From Kordia sp. TARA_039_SRF (GTDB lineage Bacteria > Bacteroidota > Bacteroidia > Flavobacteriales > Flavobacteriaceae): a stretch of 64,000 bases of DNA. The stretch is from the NCBI GenBank assembly GCA_006383075.2, contig SMNH02000003.1:550496-614495 (forward strand), read 5' to 3'. The number at the start of each line of letters is the position of its first letter. Position 1 is the first letter of the stretch. This document shows, one piece after another, positions 20,593-31,134 of the stretch. Made by a program: the position numbers and the translations under genes. Below the pieces are notes generated by a model. That model was not told the DNA's origin. It did not search any database and saw only the letters and a list, made by a program, of their open reading frames with translations.

Positions 20593-20856
20593 TTTTTTTG
20601 GGTGTTGGGTTTGGGGTTTGGGGTTTTGGGTTTTAGGTCGCTTTGCTTTTTTTGTTATTCGTTTTTTGTTATTTGTTTTTTGTTATTTGTTTTTTGTCGA
20701 TTCGTTTTTACTCATGACTTTTCACTTATAACTTGTTTTTTTAGTTTTTTGTCGATTTGTTGTTTGCTGTCTTAGTTAGATATTGATTGTTTCGTTAGAA
20801 TTGTTCTTCGAAATATACCAAAACCTAACACCTAAAACCAAAAAGCATACATAAAA
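20593..20856. repeat. Low-complexity G/T-rich intergenic region with short tandem TTTTTTGTTATT(C/T)G units and a shared 18-mer
   Basis: GTTATTCGTTTTTTGTTATTTGTTTTTTGTTATTTGTTTTTTGTC; CCAAAACCTAACACCTAA at 20818-20835 is the reverse complement of 44023-44040. Confidence 0.7.
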
Positions 20857-21624
20857 TTATATTCCGAAAACAGCTTTTGAGTTTTCTGTGGTGATTTGTG
20901 CCACTTTTTCTGTGTCTAATTGATATATTTCTGCTACTTTTTCCAATACGTTGGTGACATAACTACTTTCGTTTCGCTTTCCTCTATATGGTGTTGGCGC
21001 TAAATACGGCGCGTCCGTTTCTAAAACAATATTTTCTAACGGTATTTCATGAAGAAATTTATCAATCTTACCATTTTTAAAGGTTACGACGCCACCAATA
21101 CCGAGTTTCATATGATAACTAATTGCTTTTTCAGCTTGTTCTTTCGTACCCGTAAAACAGTGAAAAATCCCGAAAAGAGCATCATCCTTTTCTTTTTCCA
21201 ACACTTCAAACACTTCGTCAAATGCGTCGCGACAGTGAATGACGATGGGAAGTTCATACTTTTTTGCTAGTTGAATTTGATACTGAAATGCTTCTTGTTG
21301 TTGACTTAAAAATGTGGTATCCCAATACAAATCAATGCCAATTTCACCTACTGCATAAAATTTTCGTTCGGCTAGTAATGCTTCTACATGCGCAATTTCT
21401 TCTTTGTAATTTTCTTTTACATGCGTTGGATGCAATCCCGACATTAAAAAAACTTCATTAGGATAATTTTTTTCGAGCTGAAACATACGTTCTGTATAGG
21501 TAGAATCGATTGCAGGCACAAAAAAACGCTGTACACCTTGTTGCATGGCGCGCTGCATCATTTCATCTCTATCATCGTCAAAAGCTTCGCTGTATAAATG
21601 TGTGTGAGTGTCTGTAAGTATCAT
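20857..21624 (-). CDS. TatD family hydrolase
   Basis: LTDTHTHLYSEAF, GEIGIDLYWD, PIVIHCRDAFDE, ETDAPYLAP. Confidence 0.93.
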   Translation of the reverse strand: MILTDTHTHLYSEAFDDDRDEMMQRAMQQGVQRFFVPAIDSTYTERMFQLEKNYPNEVFLMSGLHPTHVKENYKEEIAHVEALLAERKFYAVGEIGIDLYWDTTFLSQQQEAFQYQIQLAKKYELPIVIHCRDAFDEVFEVLEKEKDDALFGIFHCFTGTKEQAEKAISYHMKLGIGGVVTFKNGKIDKFLHEIPLENIVLETDAPYLAPTPYRGKRNESSYVTNVLEKVAEIYQLDTEKVAQITTENSKAVFGI

Positions 21625-21752
21625 GCCGCAAAAATAGTGTTTTCCGCAAAATTTATACGATACTTCTTTTTAAAAGGTTTTCGCTTTTTTTATAGCGTAT
21701 CTTTTGTTTTGATTTGTATTTTTGTGAAGAATCGAATTAGACATTTTTACAG

Positions 21753-22193
21753 ATGAGAAAGAGTTTGCGAAAGTTTTTGCTCGACAAAGGATATACACGT
21801 GTGAAGTTGAATCGAATTAACACGAATCATTACGAAGTAAAGGCAAAGATTAATGGTGTAGAAGGAAGTTTTATTTTAGACACAGGTGCTTCTACTTCGT
21901 GCGTCGGTTTTGAAGCTGTAAAGATTTTTAAGCTGAAAGCGAAAGATTCTACGATTAAAGCTGCGGGTGCTGGCGCTGTAAATATGGAAACCCAAATCGC
22001 GAAAAGCAATAAAATCCGCATTGGAAAGTGGAAAAAACAACGCGTTGCTTTGGTGCTTTTTAATTTAGACCACGTAAACACTGCGCTAACACAGCATGAA
22101 GCCGAACCTGTACACGGAATTATTGGCGCGGATATTTTACGCAAGGGAAAAGCCGTGATTGATTACGATAAGAATTGTTTGTATTTGAAGTAA
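21753..22193 (+). CDS. Retropepsin-like (clan AA) aspartic protease family protein
   Basis: GSFILDTGASTSCV (D-T/S-G motif) and HGIIGADILRKGKAVIDY. Confidence 0.85.
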   Translation: MRKSLRKFLLDKGYTRVKLNRINTNHYEVKAKINGVEGSFILDTGASTSCVGFEAVKIFKLKAKDSTIKAAGAGAVNMETQIAKSNKIRIGKWKKQRVALVLFNLDHVNTALTQHEAEPVHGIIGADILRKGKAVIDYDKNCLYLK

Positions 22194-22329
22194 GCATTAT
22201 TTCGCACTACATAAAAATTTACGAAATACCTAAAAACCAATACTTGACAAAAAATCAGGTAATTTTACGTATTGTTTGAAGTTCTTTTTTTGGGGACATT
22301 TACACCATTATTCATCAAAGCTATTGATC

Positions 22330-22434
22330 ATGACGTCCCTAACGCATAACAATAAACGATTTACCATACTTTTTACCATACAAGTTATTTTGTTGATTGC
22401 CGCTTTTTGCATTAATATTTATGAGTTGTTGTAA
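22330..22434 (+). CDS. Putative 34-aa single-TM small protein
   Basis: ATG...TAA translates MTSLTHNNKRFTILFTIQVILLIAAFCINIYELL; below track cutoff. Confidence 0.35.
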   Translation: MTSLTHNNKRFTILFTIQVILLIAAFCINIYELL

Positions 22435-22603
22435 GGATTTCCTCTTTGTTATATTTAAGAATAACTCCTGATTGAAATTTAGATTTATGTAGATAAATTT
22501 GGTTTCTCACGTTTATTTTCCGCGCTCGCTCGTTGAATACTCCATAAATCGTATACAAATAAAGAGATCAACCAACATTTAGATGCTTACAAAATAACTC
22601 CAT

Positions 22604-22637
22604 AAAAAAAAGTCATTGCGTTTCCACAATGACTTTT
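22604..22637 (-). terminator. Rho-independent terminator downstream of odhB
   Basis: AAAAGTCATTG-CGTTTCCA-CAATGACTTTT with A-run (minus-strand T-run). Confidence 0.85.
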
Positions 22638-22658
22638 ATGACATATTACGTCGGTTTT

Positions 22659-23927
22659 TTATAATTCTAATGCTTTTTTCACATTGTTGTCCATCAATAA
22701 TTCTTCAGGATTTTCCAACGCTTCTTTTACGGCTACTAAGAATCCAACAGATTCTTTTCCGTCAATGATTCTGTGATCATACGACAACGCTACATACATG
22801 ATTGGACGAATAACCACTTGTCCATCAACAGCAACTGGTCGTTCCACAATATTGTGCATTCCTAAAATTCCAGATTGCGGCGGATTGATAATTGGCGTGG
22901 ATAACATACTTCCAAACACACCTCCGTTAGAAATGGTGAATGTTCCTCCTGTCATTTCATCTACGGTAATTTGTCCGTCTCTCGCACGCAAAGCCAATCG
23001 TTTTACTTCTGCTTCAACACCTCTAAATGATAAGTTTTCTGCATTTCTAATTACAGGAACCATCAATCCTTTTGGTCCAGAAACTGCAATACTGATGTCA
23101 CAGAAATCATAGCTTATCATTTCTTTTCCATCAATCATAGAGTTTACGGCTGGATATAATTTTAACGCACGAACCACTGCCAATGTGAAGAACGACATAA
23201 ATCCTAAACTTACACCGTGCTTCGCTTTGAAGATTTCTTTGTATTCTTTACGTAAGGCGAAAATTGGCGACATGTCTACTTCGTTAAACGTTGTTAACAT
23301 TGCCGTTTCGTTTTTAGCAGATACCAAACGCTCAGCTACTTTTCTACGCAACATTGAGAGTTTTTTACGCTCTGTACCGCGCGAGCCACCTGTTGGTGTT
23401 CCCATGCTTGGTTGTGCTTTTACAGCGTCATCTTTAGTAACACGACCATCTTTTCCGGTTCCTTGTACTTCGTTAGCACTCATTCCTTTTTCAGCCAATA
23501 CTTTTTTAGCTGCTGGAGAAGCCGTTCCTGTAGCATACGTTTTTTTTGTATTCTCACCTGTTACATTAAGACCTGCATCTACAAGTTGTTTAGCTTCTGG
23601 AGAAAGCTCTTTAGGATTAGGAACAAAATTGAATCCATCTTTCTTTTCTTCTTTTTCCTTTTTTGGAGCATCACCACCACTTGGCGCTTCCGCACTTGTA
23701 TCAATTAAACAAACTACTTGTCCAACTTCTACCGCATCGCCTTCTTCTGCTTTTAAGGTGATTGTTCCACTAGCTTCCGCTGGCAACTCTAAGGTTGCTT
23801 TATCAGAATCAACCTCAGCAATTGCTTGGTCTTTTTCTACATAATCGCCGTCTTGTACTAACCATTCTGCAATTTCTACTTCAGTGATGGATTCTCCTGG
23901 CGAAGGAACTTTCATTTCTAAAATCAT
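22659..23927 (-). CDS. odhB: 2-oxoglutarate dehydrogenase E2 (dihydrolipoyllysine succinyltransferase)
   Basis: Lipoyl domain [15 protein letters not shown]3-binding region; catalytic [15 protein letters not shown]. Confidence 0.95.
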   Translation of the reverse strand: MILEMKVPSPGESITEVEIAEWLVQDGDYVEKDQAIAEVDSDKATLELPAEASGTITLKAEEGDAVEVGQVVCLIDTSAEAPSGGDAPKKEKEEKKDGFNFVPNPKELSPEAKQLVDAGLNVTGENTKKTYATGTASPAAKKVLAEKGMSANEVQGTGKDGRVTKDDAVKAQPSMGTPTGGSRGTERKKLSMLRRKVAERLVSAKNETAMLTTFNEVDMSPIFALRKEYKEIFKAKHGVSLGFMSFFTLAVVRALKLYPAVNSMIDGKEMISYDFCDISIAVSGPKGLMVPVIRNAENLSFRGVEAEVKRLALRARDGQITVDEMTGGTFTISNGGVFGSMLSTPIINPPQSGILGMHNIVERPVAVDGQVVIRPIMYVALSYDHRIIDGKESVGFLVAVKEALENPEELLMDNNVKKALEL

Positions 23928-24059
23928 CGTGTTCTATATTTTAGTTTTTATTTTGTTTGTTTTGGGCGTTCACCTCAGTTCATTTTGACTAAGCTCAATG
24001 ACCTCGTTGACCGCTGTTATAGTTTTGAATTATATTTTGAACGAGTCAAAATACAATTC

Positions 24060-26834
24060 TTAACGCATGTTATTTTTTGTTTTATCAAAAACATACGCAA
24101 TGACTTCTTCGTGGCGACGTTTAGAACGAACGGCACTTCCTGCAGCTGGCGCTCCATAAAATCTTCTTGAAGCTACTCTGAAGTTTCGAACTTCTTCCAT
24201 GTGCATGAGTAAATGACCATACGCCCCCATGTTTCGAGGCTCTTCTTGTGCCCAAACTACATCGTCTGCGTTTTTATATTTTGCTAATATGTCTTTAATT
24301 TTTGTTTTTGGTAATGGGAACAATTGCTCCAATCGTACCAAAGCTACATCTGCTTCTCTACCTTGCTTTTCGCGCTCTTCTAGTAAGTCGTAATAGAATT
24401 TACCCGTACAAAATACTAAGGTTTTTACTTTTTTAGCATCTGCATTGACATCATCAATGAGTGTTTGGAAGCTTCCTGTAGCGAATTCTTCACGAGTAGA
24501 TACTGCTTTTGGATGACGCAATAAACTTTTTGGCGTAAATACAATCAATGGCTTTCTAAAACCTGCTTTCATCTGACGACGCAATAAGTGATAAAAGTTT
24601 GCTGGCGTTGTACAATCGGCAACAAACATATTGTCTTTTGCACATAATTGTAAATAACGTTCCATACGCGCTGAAGAGTGCTCTGCTCCTTGTCCTTCAT
24701 ATCCGTGTGGCAACAACATTACCAAGCCATTTTGCGTTTTCCATTTGTCTTCTGCGGAAGAAATGTATTGGTCAATCATGATTTGCGCTCCGTTACTAAA
24801 GTCTCCAAATTGCGCTTCCCAAATGGTTAAGGTATTTGGACTCGCCATCGCGTAGCCATAATCAAATCCTACAACTCCATATTCTGATAATAATGAATTA
24901 TAAATGTAGAAGTTTCCTTGATTTTCCGCTACATGGTTTAGCAACTTGATTTCTTCTTCCGATTCTTCTACCTTTACAACTGCGTGACGATGCGAAAACG
25001 TTCCTCGTTCTACATCTTGTCCTGTGATGCGAACGTCAAATCCTTCTTGCAATAACGAACCGTACGCAAGTGTTTCTCCCATTCCCCAATCGATTTCATT
25101 CTTTTCAAAGAACATTTTGTGACGATCAGAAACGATACGGTTTATTTTTCGTAAGAATTTTTTATCTGACGGAAGTTTTGACACCACTTCAGCAATTTGT
25201 GCCAGTTTATCTTCTGGATACGTTGTGTCAATATCTTTTTCCATCACACCTTCGTCTACACGCTCCAAACCTAAGTCTTTCCAAGCGTCTTGCATGAATG
25301 GTGTAATGACTGTTTTTTCTTCTTTACGAGAATCTTCTAGATTTTCTTCTAACGATTCTTTGTATTTTTTCTCCAATTCTCGCACATAGTTATCATCAAT
25401 CACACCTTGCTTCAATAATTTTTCCGCGTAAATGTCTCTTGGATTGCTATGTTTTGAAATGGCTTTGTATAATTTTGGCTGTGTAAAACGTGGTTCGTCA
25501 CCTTCGTTGTGTCCGTATTTACGATATCCTAACAAGTCGATAAATACATCGCGTTGGAATGTCATACGGTATTCTAAAGCGAATAGTGTTGCGTGTACTA
25601 CCGCTTCAGCAGCATCTGCATTTACGTGTAATACAGGCGATAAGGTTACTTTTCCAACATCGGTACAATAGGTAGATGAACGTGCATCTAAATAATTTGT
25701 TGTAAATCCAACCTGATTGTTAATGACAATATGAATGGTTCCGCCAGTTTTGTAACCGTCAAGTTGTGACATTTGAACGATTTCATATACCAAACCTTGT
25801 CCCGCAATTGCCGCATCACCGTGAATAACGATTGGCAATACTTCTGAGAAGTTGTCTGCGTGATTTCTATCTTGTTTTGCTCTGGCAATTCCTTCCACAA
25901 CAGCTCCAACCGTTTCTAAGTGTGACGGATTTGGCGCAATGTTCATGCTGATTTTTTTACCAGAATCTGTTTCTCTATCAGAGGTTAATCCCAAGTGATA
26001 TTTTACATCACCATCAAAAATAGCTTCGGCATAGTCTTTTCCATCAAATTCACTAAAGATATTTTTAGGCGATTTCCCAAAGATATTTGTCAATACATTT
26101 AAACGACCTCTGTGTGCCATTCCCAAGACAAATTCTTTGACACCAGCATCTGCGGCAGCTTCTACCAACGCATCTAACGCAGGAATAAGTGATTCTCCAC
26201 CTTCAAGCGAGAAACGTTTTTGTCCGACATATTTGGTATGTAAAAAGTTTTCAAAGGAAACTGCTTCGTTTAGTTTTTTAAGAATTTGTTTCTTTTGATC
26301 CGGAGAAAACTTTGGGTGATTGTCGTTGACATTCAATTTTTCCTGAATCCACTTTATTTGTTCAGGCTTTCTGATGTACATATATTCTACACCAATTGAT
26401 TCGCAATAAATGCGTTCTAGGTGTTCCACAATTTTACGAAGTGTGGTTTTACCAATCCCTAAAATTTCACCTGCTTCAAAGGTTTTGTCTAAGTCATTTT
26501 CGCTTAAACCGAAATTTTCCAACGCTAATGTTGGCGCGTATTTTCTACGTTCGCGCACTGGATTGGTACGTGTAAATAAATGTCCGCGTGTGCGATATCC
26601 ATTGATGAGTTTTACCACATCAAATTCTTTTTTAACATTTTCAGGAATAACTTCTTTCGTGATGACTTGCGTTGTTTCTGAAATTTCTTCGCCATTGCTT
26701 TCCATTCCGAAGTCGAAGCCTTGAAAAAAGGCGCGCCAACTCGGCTCTATGCTATCGGGATTTTGTAAATATTGGTCATATAATTCAGCAAAGTATGCTG
26801 TATGTGCTGCATTTAAAAAGGAAAATCTATCCAT
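24060..26834 (-). CDS. sucA: 2-oxoglutarate dehydrogenase E1
   Basis: FLNAAHTAYFAELYDQYLQNPDSIEPSWRAFFQGF, GMAHRGRLNVL, HGDAAIAGQG, VWAQEEPRNMGAY. Confidence 0.97.
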   Translation of the reverse strand: MDRFSFLNAAHTAYFAELYDQYLQNPDSIEPSWRAFFQGFDFGMESNGEEISETTQVITKEVIPENVKKEFDVVKLINGYRTRGHLFTRTNPVRERRKYAPTLALENFGLSENDLDKTFEAGEILGIGKTTLRKIVEHLERIYCESIGVEYMYIRKPEQIKWIQEKLNVNDNHPKFSPDQKKQILKKLNEAVSFENFLHTKYVGQKRFSLEGGESLIPALDALVEAAADAGVKEFVLGMAHRGRLNVLTNIFGKSPKNIFSEFDGKDYAEAIFDGDVKYHLGLTSDRETDSGKKISMNIAPNPSHLETVGAVVEGIARAKQDRNHADNFSEVLPIVIHGDAAIAGQGLVYEIVQMSQLDGYKTGGTIHIVINNQVGFTTNYLDARSSTYCTDVGKVTLSPVLHVNADAAEAVVHATLFALEYRMTFQRDVFIDLLGYRKYGHNEGDEPRFTQPKLYKAISKHSNPRDIYAEKLLKQGVIDDNYVRELEKKYKESLEENLEDSRKEEKTVITPFMQDAWKDLGLERVDEGVMEKDIDTTYPEDKLAQIAEVVSKLPSDKKFLRKINRIVSDRHKMFFEKNEIDWGMGETLAYGSLLQEGFDVRITGQDVERGTFSHRHAVVKVEESEEEIKLLNHVAENQGNFYIYNSLLSEYGVVGFDYGYAMASPNTLTIWEAQFGDFSNGAQIMIDQYISSAEDKWKTQNGLVMLLPHGYEGQGAEHSSARMERYLQLCAKDNMFVADCTTPANFYHLLRRQMKAGFRKPLIVFTPKSLLRHPKAVSTREEFATGSFQTLIDDVNADAKKVKTLVFCTGKFYYDLLEEREKQGREADVALVRLEQLFPLPKTKIKDILAKYKNADDVVWAQEEPRNMGAYGHLLMHMEEVRNFRVASRRFYGAPAAGSAVRSKRRHEEVIAYVFDKTKNNMR

Positions 26835-26950
26835 GTGTTTTCTTTCTCGTCTTGTTTCGACAAAATTTTATCAAAAATACAACTTTTGGTAGAAACACAT
26901 CACAAGTTTTGTATATATTTATAGGAATAATCCATAAGCTTTTCCCAGAA

Positions 26951-27493
26951 ATGAAAAAATTTGTTTTTTACTACTTCAAAACTCCTTTTTTACTCTTTTT
27001 TATGTTGTTATTTTCCGTTTCAGCACTTTCGCAAAATAATACTTCCAATTCGCAAGGAAGTGATTTTTGGAAACGTGTTCGGTATGGTGGCGGATTGGGT
27101 TTGAGTTTTGGAAATGGTATTTTTAGTGCTACGGTAGCACCAAGTGCAATTTACGATTTTAACACACAGTTTTCGGCGGGTATCGCGTTGAATTACACCT
27201 ATTTTAACGATGATGATTTTTTTAAATCTACGATTGTAGGTGGAAGTCTTATTGGATTGTACAGTCCGTTGCGTGAAATTCAATTGTCTACTGAATTTGA
27301 GTATATGAACGTGAACCGCGATTTTGACGATCCTATTTTTGAGGATGATAATTACTGGCAACCTGCCGTATTTTTCGGAATTGGCTACACGTCAAATAAT
27401 TTTACCGTTGGCGTTCGCTATAATGTGCTACACGATGATGAAAAAAGCATTTATGCAGATGCCTTAGTGCCTTTTGTTAGAGTTTATTTTTAA
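26951..27493 (+). CDS. Outer-membrane beta-barrel protein, hypothetical
   Basis: Signal peptide from ATG 26951; barrel-like strands ending ...LVPFVRVYF. Confidence 0.75.
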   Translation: MKKFVFYYFKTPFLLFFMLLFSVSALSQNNTSNSQGSDFWKRVRYGGGLGLSFGNGIFSATVAPSAIYDFNTQFSAGIALNYTYFNDDDFFKSTIVGGSLIGLYSPLREIQLSTEFEYMNVNRDFDDPIFEDDNYWQPAVFFGIGYTSNNFTVGVRYNVLHDDEKSIYADALVPFVRVYF

Positions 27494-27833
27494 ACCACAC
27501 TTTTTGCCACTCACGTTTGAGGATTAGAAACGCTACTTGTTCGGAAAGCTGTACCATGTCTGAACCATCAAGTGCCTTTATTTTAGCTTCTGAAACATCG
27601 ATGATGTAAAGCAAATTCAAGTATTCTGAAAATTTTTCTTGGATGAGTTGAAAAACAATTCCGTGTAATTCTCTTTTCAAGGATTCGGGAGAAATGCTGG
27701 CAGCAAACGTTTCTTCAATATTTGCTAAGGCAAAGTCTTTGTTAAGTTGCGCTATCAGTTTTTCGTATAATGCTTCTTTTTGGGCATCATTTAAGAGTTC
27801 TTGGATTTTATGGTATTTTGGAAGCATGTGCAA
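27477..27833 (-). CDS. Hypothetical protein
   Basis: Convergent ORF with plausible helical composition; overlaps the 3' end of the upstream CDS by 17 bp. Confidence 0.6.
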   Translation of the reverse strand: MHMLPKYHKIQELLNDAQKEALYEKLIAQLNKDFALANIEETFAASISPESLKRELHGIVFQLIQEKFSEYLNLLYIIDVSEAKIKALDGSDMVQLSEQVAFLILKREWQKVWFKNKL

Positions 27834-27911
27834 ATTTACATATTCTTTTTACAGTTTTTTATGAAAAATTGTATCTTGACGCTAAATCATATAACCAAAA
27901 TATTACCTTAC

Positions 27912-28901
27912 ATGCGTATCATCTATACTCTTCTTTTAGTTGTTTTGTTGACTTCCTGTAGTCAAACCACAGAATTTAGCTCTTTAGTGCAAAGAAATGG
28001 TAAGTTTTATCAGGTAAATTCTCAAACACCCTATTCTGGAACTTTTGTTAAATCGTCACCAAATAAAAAAGCCACTACTGTTTTAATGGAAGGCGCTATA
28101 AAAGATGGCTATTTTGATGGTGAAATTAAGGAGTATTATCCTAATGGTCAATTGAAAAAAAGTACAACGTATAAAAATCAAAAGCTTCACGGAAAAAATT
28201 CAAAATACTACTCCAACGGACAATTGGAATTGGTAGAACATTACAATGCCAATGTATTGAATGGTGAACGAAAATCATTCAAAAATAATGGAACGCCTGT
28301 CGTAGACGAATATTATGAAAATGGTGTTCGAGACAGAGGTTTTGTGAAGTATGACGCTTACGGGAAGGTCATTGAACTTGGTAACTACACAAAAGGTATC
28401 AAAGTTGGAAGTTGGAGTTATGTGAAAAACAATCAAAAAATAACGGAAACTTATGATGAAAAGGGGCAATTACATGGAGCATTTTCACAAACATATAAAA
28501 GTGCAGCTCTTCCAGCGTGGATTGACGGACAACAAAGAACGAAAGCCTATGTTATGAAAGGAAATTATGCAAAAGGAAATAAAGATGGAGTTTGGGAGAT
28601 TTCTGAAAAAGGTGGTCGTGTAGTACAACAACTCACCTATAAAAATGGAAAACCTATGTTTTTTGAAGGTGAATGGTTTGTACACGACACAAAAAATAAT
28701 TCAAAATATTTTTTAAAATATGATAATGGAAACTTGTATAGCAAAACCAATAAAACAGATGCTTATAAAATGATAGGCAACTATAAGATAGATGACGGAA
28801 GAAATTATTTAACTATTGGGCGTATTAGTTACCGTTATGGACTTTTGAAGAAAGATGAATATCGGGTGTCGAGTAATCGATATATTGCCAAAAAAATTTA
28901 A
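27912..28901 (+). CDS. MORN-repeat/YwqK-like lipoprotein
   Basis: Lipobox LLTSCSQTT; repeats G.IKEYYPNGQLKKSTTYKNQKLHGKNSKYYSNGQLE. Confidence 0.85.
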   Translation: MRIIYTLLLVVLLTSCSQTTEFSSLVQRNGKFYQVNSQTPYSGTFVKSSPNKKATTVLMEGAIKDGYFDGEIKEYYPNGQLKKSTTYKNQKLHGKNSKYYSNGQLELVEHYNANVLNGERKSFKNNGTPVVDEYYENGVRDRGFVKYDAYGKVIELGNYTKGIKVGSWSYVKNNQKITETYDEKGQLHGAFSQTYKSAALPAWIDGQQRTKAYVMKGNYAKGNKDGVWEISEKGGRVVQQLTYKNGKPMFFEGEWFVHDTKNNSKYFLKYDNGNLYSKTNKTDAYKMIGNYKIDDGRNYLTIGRISYRYGLLKKDEYRVSSNRYIAKKI

Positions 28902-28954
28902 TCACTTTTTAGAATTACACAACTTATCTTTACTGTTAATACAAGAAACCAATA

Positions 28955-30268
28955 ATGCTAAACCTAATTTATCTTTTTAAAAAAGCACGCGACAGTTTTT
29001 GGTTTGTCCCAACGCTTATTATTGTGTGTAGCATTGTTTCTGCGATTGTTTTGCTATATATAGACCGTACTTTTCCCTTTGAACCCGAAGGTGTTTTGCG
29101 ATTGATTTTCTCCGAAAACTCCGATTCTGGAAGAAATGTGCTTACCGTAATTGCAGGTTCTATGGTTGGTATTGCTGGAACTGTATTTTCGATTACGATT
29201 GTAGTGTTACAATTGGCGTCTTCGCAATTAGGACCGAGATTGCTGCGAAATTTTATGTACAAACGACTCAATCAAGTGGTGTTGGGACAGTATGTTGGTG
29301 TGTTTTTGTATTCCATCATTGTTATCAATGCGATAAAAGACAATAGTGAATATGCTTTTATTCCGAATATTTCTATCCTTTTTGCCATTTTTCTCGCGAT
29401 TTTTAATGTGTTTTTACTGGTGATTTTTATTCACAGTATCAGCATGAGCATTCAGCCAAGCAAGATAATCAACGAACTTCGTGTCAGAATTGAGAAAAAC
29501 ATTCAAGATTTGTATCCTGAACAAGTGGAAAAAGAAGTAACGTTGATTCCGAAAGATGATATTAATAATCAACTCGAAAGTATTAAAAAGTTTGAAGCAA
29601 CAGCAAGTGGTTATATTCAATATTTTGATTTGGATGCGTTGGTAAATATTGCAAGAAAACGTGAAATTATCATCAAAATACTGCACAGACCTGGAAGTTA
29701 TATTGTAAAAGGACAAGAAGTTTTTGAGCTTTTTAAAAATAATTCGGAAGCTGAATTTTCAGAAGAAGATTCTCTATCGCTCGAAAAATCGTATAAAGTT
29801 GCCACAAAAAAGAGCTTTTTTCAAGATGTTGAATTTGGAATTCATCAAATAGCAGAAATTGCTTCCAAAGCGTTGTCACCTGGCATCAACAATCCGTATA
29901 CGGCGGCAATTTGTATTGACAATTTGACTTCTGTGTTGTGTAAATTGGTCGTAGCAAAAATTCCCGATGCTGCCATAAAAGATGATACCGATGTGCTCCG
30001 ATTGATTGTGATGCAAAATTCCTTTGAAAGCTATTTAGATACGGCTTTCAACCTAATTCGCCAATACGGAAAAACGAGTCCATTTATCATAATCGCGTTG
30101 ATGGAAGCGTTAAAAACTATTCTTGACGCGGATAGAAATAACACACATACCGAAACACTTTCAAACTATGCAGCAATTGTGATGGAAACTGGAAAAAAAT
30201 CATTTCAATTACAAACTGATATAGACGATTTGGAACATCGATATACACTTTTTAAGACAACTATATAA
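28955..30268 (+). CDS. DUF2254-like membrane protein
   Basis: N-terminal TM segments, VFSITIVVLQLASSQLGPRLLRNFM, KALSPGINNPYTAAICIDNL. Confidence 0.85.
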   Translation: MLNLIYLFKKARDSFWFVPTLIIVCSIVSAIVLLYIDRTFPFEPEGVLRLIFSENSDSGRNVLTVIAGSMVGIAGTVFSITIVVLQLASSQLGPRLLRNFMYKRLNQVVLGQYVGVFLYSIIVINAIKDNSEYAFIPNISILFAIFLAIFNVFLLVIFIHSISMSIQPSKIINELRVRIEKNIQDLYPEQVEKEVTLIPKDDINNQLESIKKFEATASGYIQYFDLDALVNIARKREIIIKILHRPGSYIVKGQEVFELFKNNSEAEFSEEDSLSLEKSYKVATKKSFFQDVEFGIHQIAEIASKALSPGINNPYTAAICIDNLTSVLCKLVVAKIPDAAIKDDTDVLRLIVMQNSFESYLDTAFNLIRQYGKTSPFIIIALMEALKTILDADRNNTHTETLSNYAAIVMETGKKSFQLQTDIDDLEHRYTLFKTTI

Positions 30269-30447
30269 TCCTAAAAGGTATATTATAAAGCACACAAAAA
30301 CCCTTAAATCAGCAACCACGACCAGATCAACGCATAAAAAATGAAAGATTGCCAATAGCATTTCGACTACTTCAAAATAATTGACAAAAGTTATAAAAAA
30401 CCAAACCCTTACATTTGCAAATTCTTAAAACGAACTAAAAGAGATTT

Positions 30448-31134
30448 ATGATTATAAAAGTCATCATTCCTGCCTATAATGAAGAAGATTCTATTGCGAA
30501 TGTCATTCAGGAAATCCCCGAGATGGTTACGGAAGTGATTGTGGTGAGCAATAATTCCACTGATGCTACCGAAAAAAATGCTGCTGCTGCTGGCGCAACA
30601 GTTTTAAAAGAACCACAAAAAGGCTACGGGTATGCGTGTTTAAAAGGAATGGACTACATTGCACAACAAGAGGTAAAACCTGATATTTTGGTGTTTTTGG
30701 ATGGCGATTATTCGGATTATCCTGAAGAATTGACTAAAATTGTGGCACCAATTATAGAGCAAGATATTGATTTTGTGGTTGGTGCGCGTGTAAAATCGCT
30801 TCGTGAAGATGGCTCTATGACGCCGCAACAAGTATTTGGAAATTGGCTTGCTACGTTTTTAATGAAGTTGTTTTTTGGTGCAAAATTTACAGATTTAGGC
30901 CCTTTTAGAGCGATTAAATACGAAAAGTTATTACAATTAAATATGGAAGATAAAACCTATGGATGGACGGTTGAAATGCAGCTCAAAGCATTGAAACGGA
31001 AACTTTCATACGTAGAAATTCCTGTACGATATAAAAAGAGAATTGGTGTCTCAAAAGTTTCAGGAACCGTAAAAGGTACTATATTTGCGGGCGTGAAAAT
31101 TTTAGGTTGGATTTTTAAATATAGTTTTAAATAG
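30448..31134 (+). CDS. Glycosyltransferase family 2
   Basis: IIPAYNEEDSIANVI, VSNNSTDAT, FLDGDYSDYPEEL; adjoins next gene without spacing. Confidence 0.88.
   Translation: MIIKVIIPAYNEEDSIANVIQEIPEMVTEVIVVSNNSTDATEKNAAAAGATVLKEPQKGYGYACLKGMDYIAQQEVKPDILVFLDGDYSDYPEELTKIVAPIIEQDIDFVVGARVKSLREDGSMTPQQVFGNWLATFLMKLFFGAKFTDLGPFRAIKYEKLLQLNMEDKTYGWTVEMQLKALKRKLSYVEIPVRYKKRIGVSKVSGTVKGTIFAGVKILGWIFKYSFK

Noticed and set aside
20650-20760. TTTTTTGTTATTTG repeats as a CRISPR array
   Set aside because: Units are short, tandem and lack unique spacers; no cas genes nearby
23185-23844. 219-aa plus-strand ORF inside odhB
   Set aside because: Antisense to a strongly supported E2 gene; composition is low-complexity Ser/Thr/Phe as expected from the opposite frame
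26672-26950. N-terminal extension of ORF 26672-27493 into sucA
   Set aside because: Signal peptide begins at ATG 26951; the upstream part is antisense to sucA
27912-28901. YwqK/MORN protein as a toxin-antitoxin component
   Set aside because: The 'antitoxin YwqK' family label is widespread for MORN-repeat lipoproteins; no toxin gene is adjacent and it has its own lipobox
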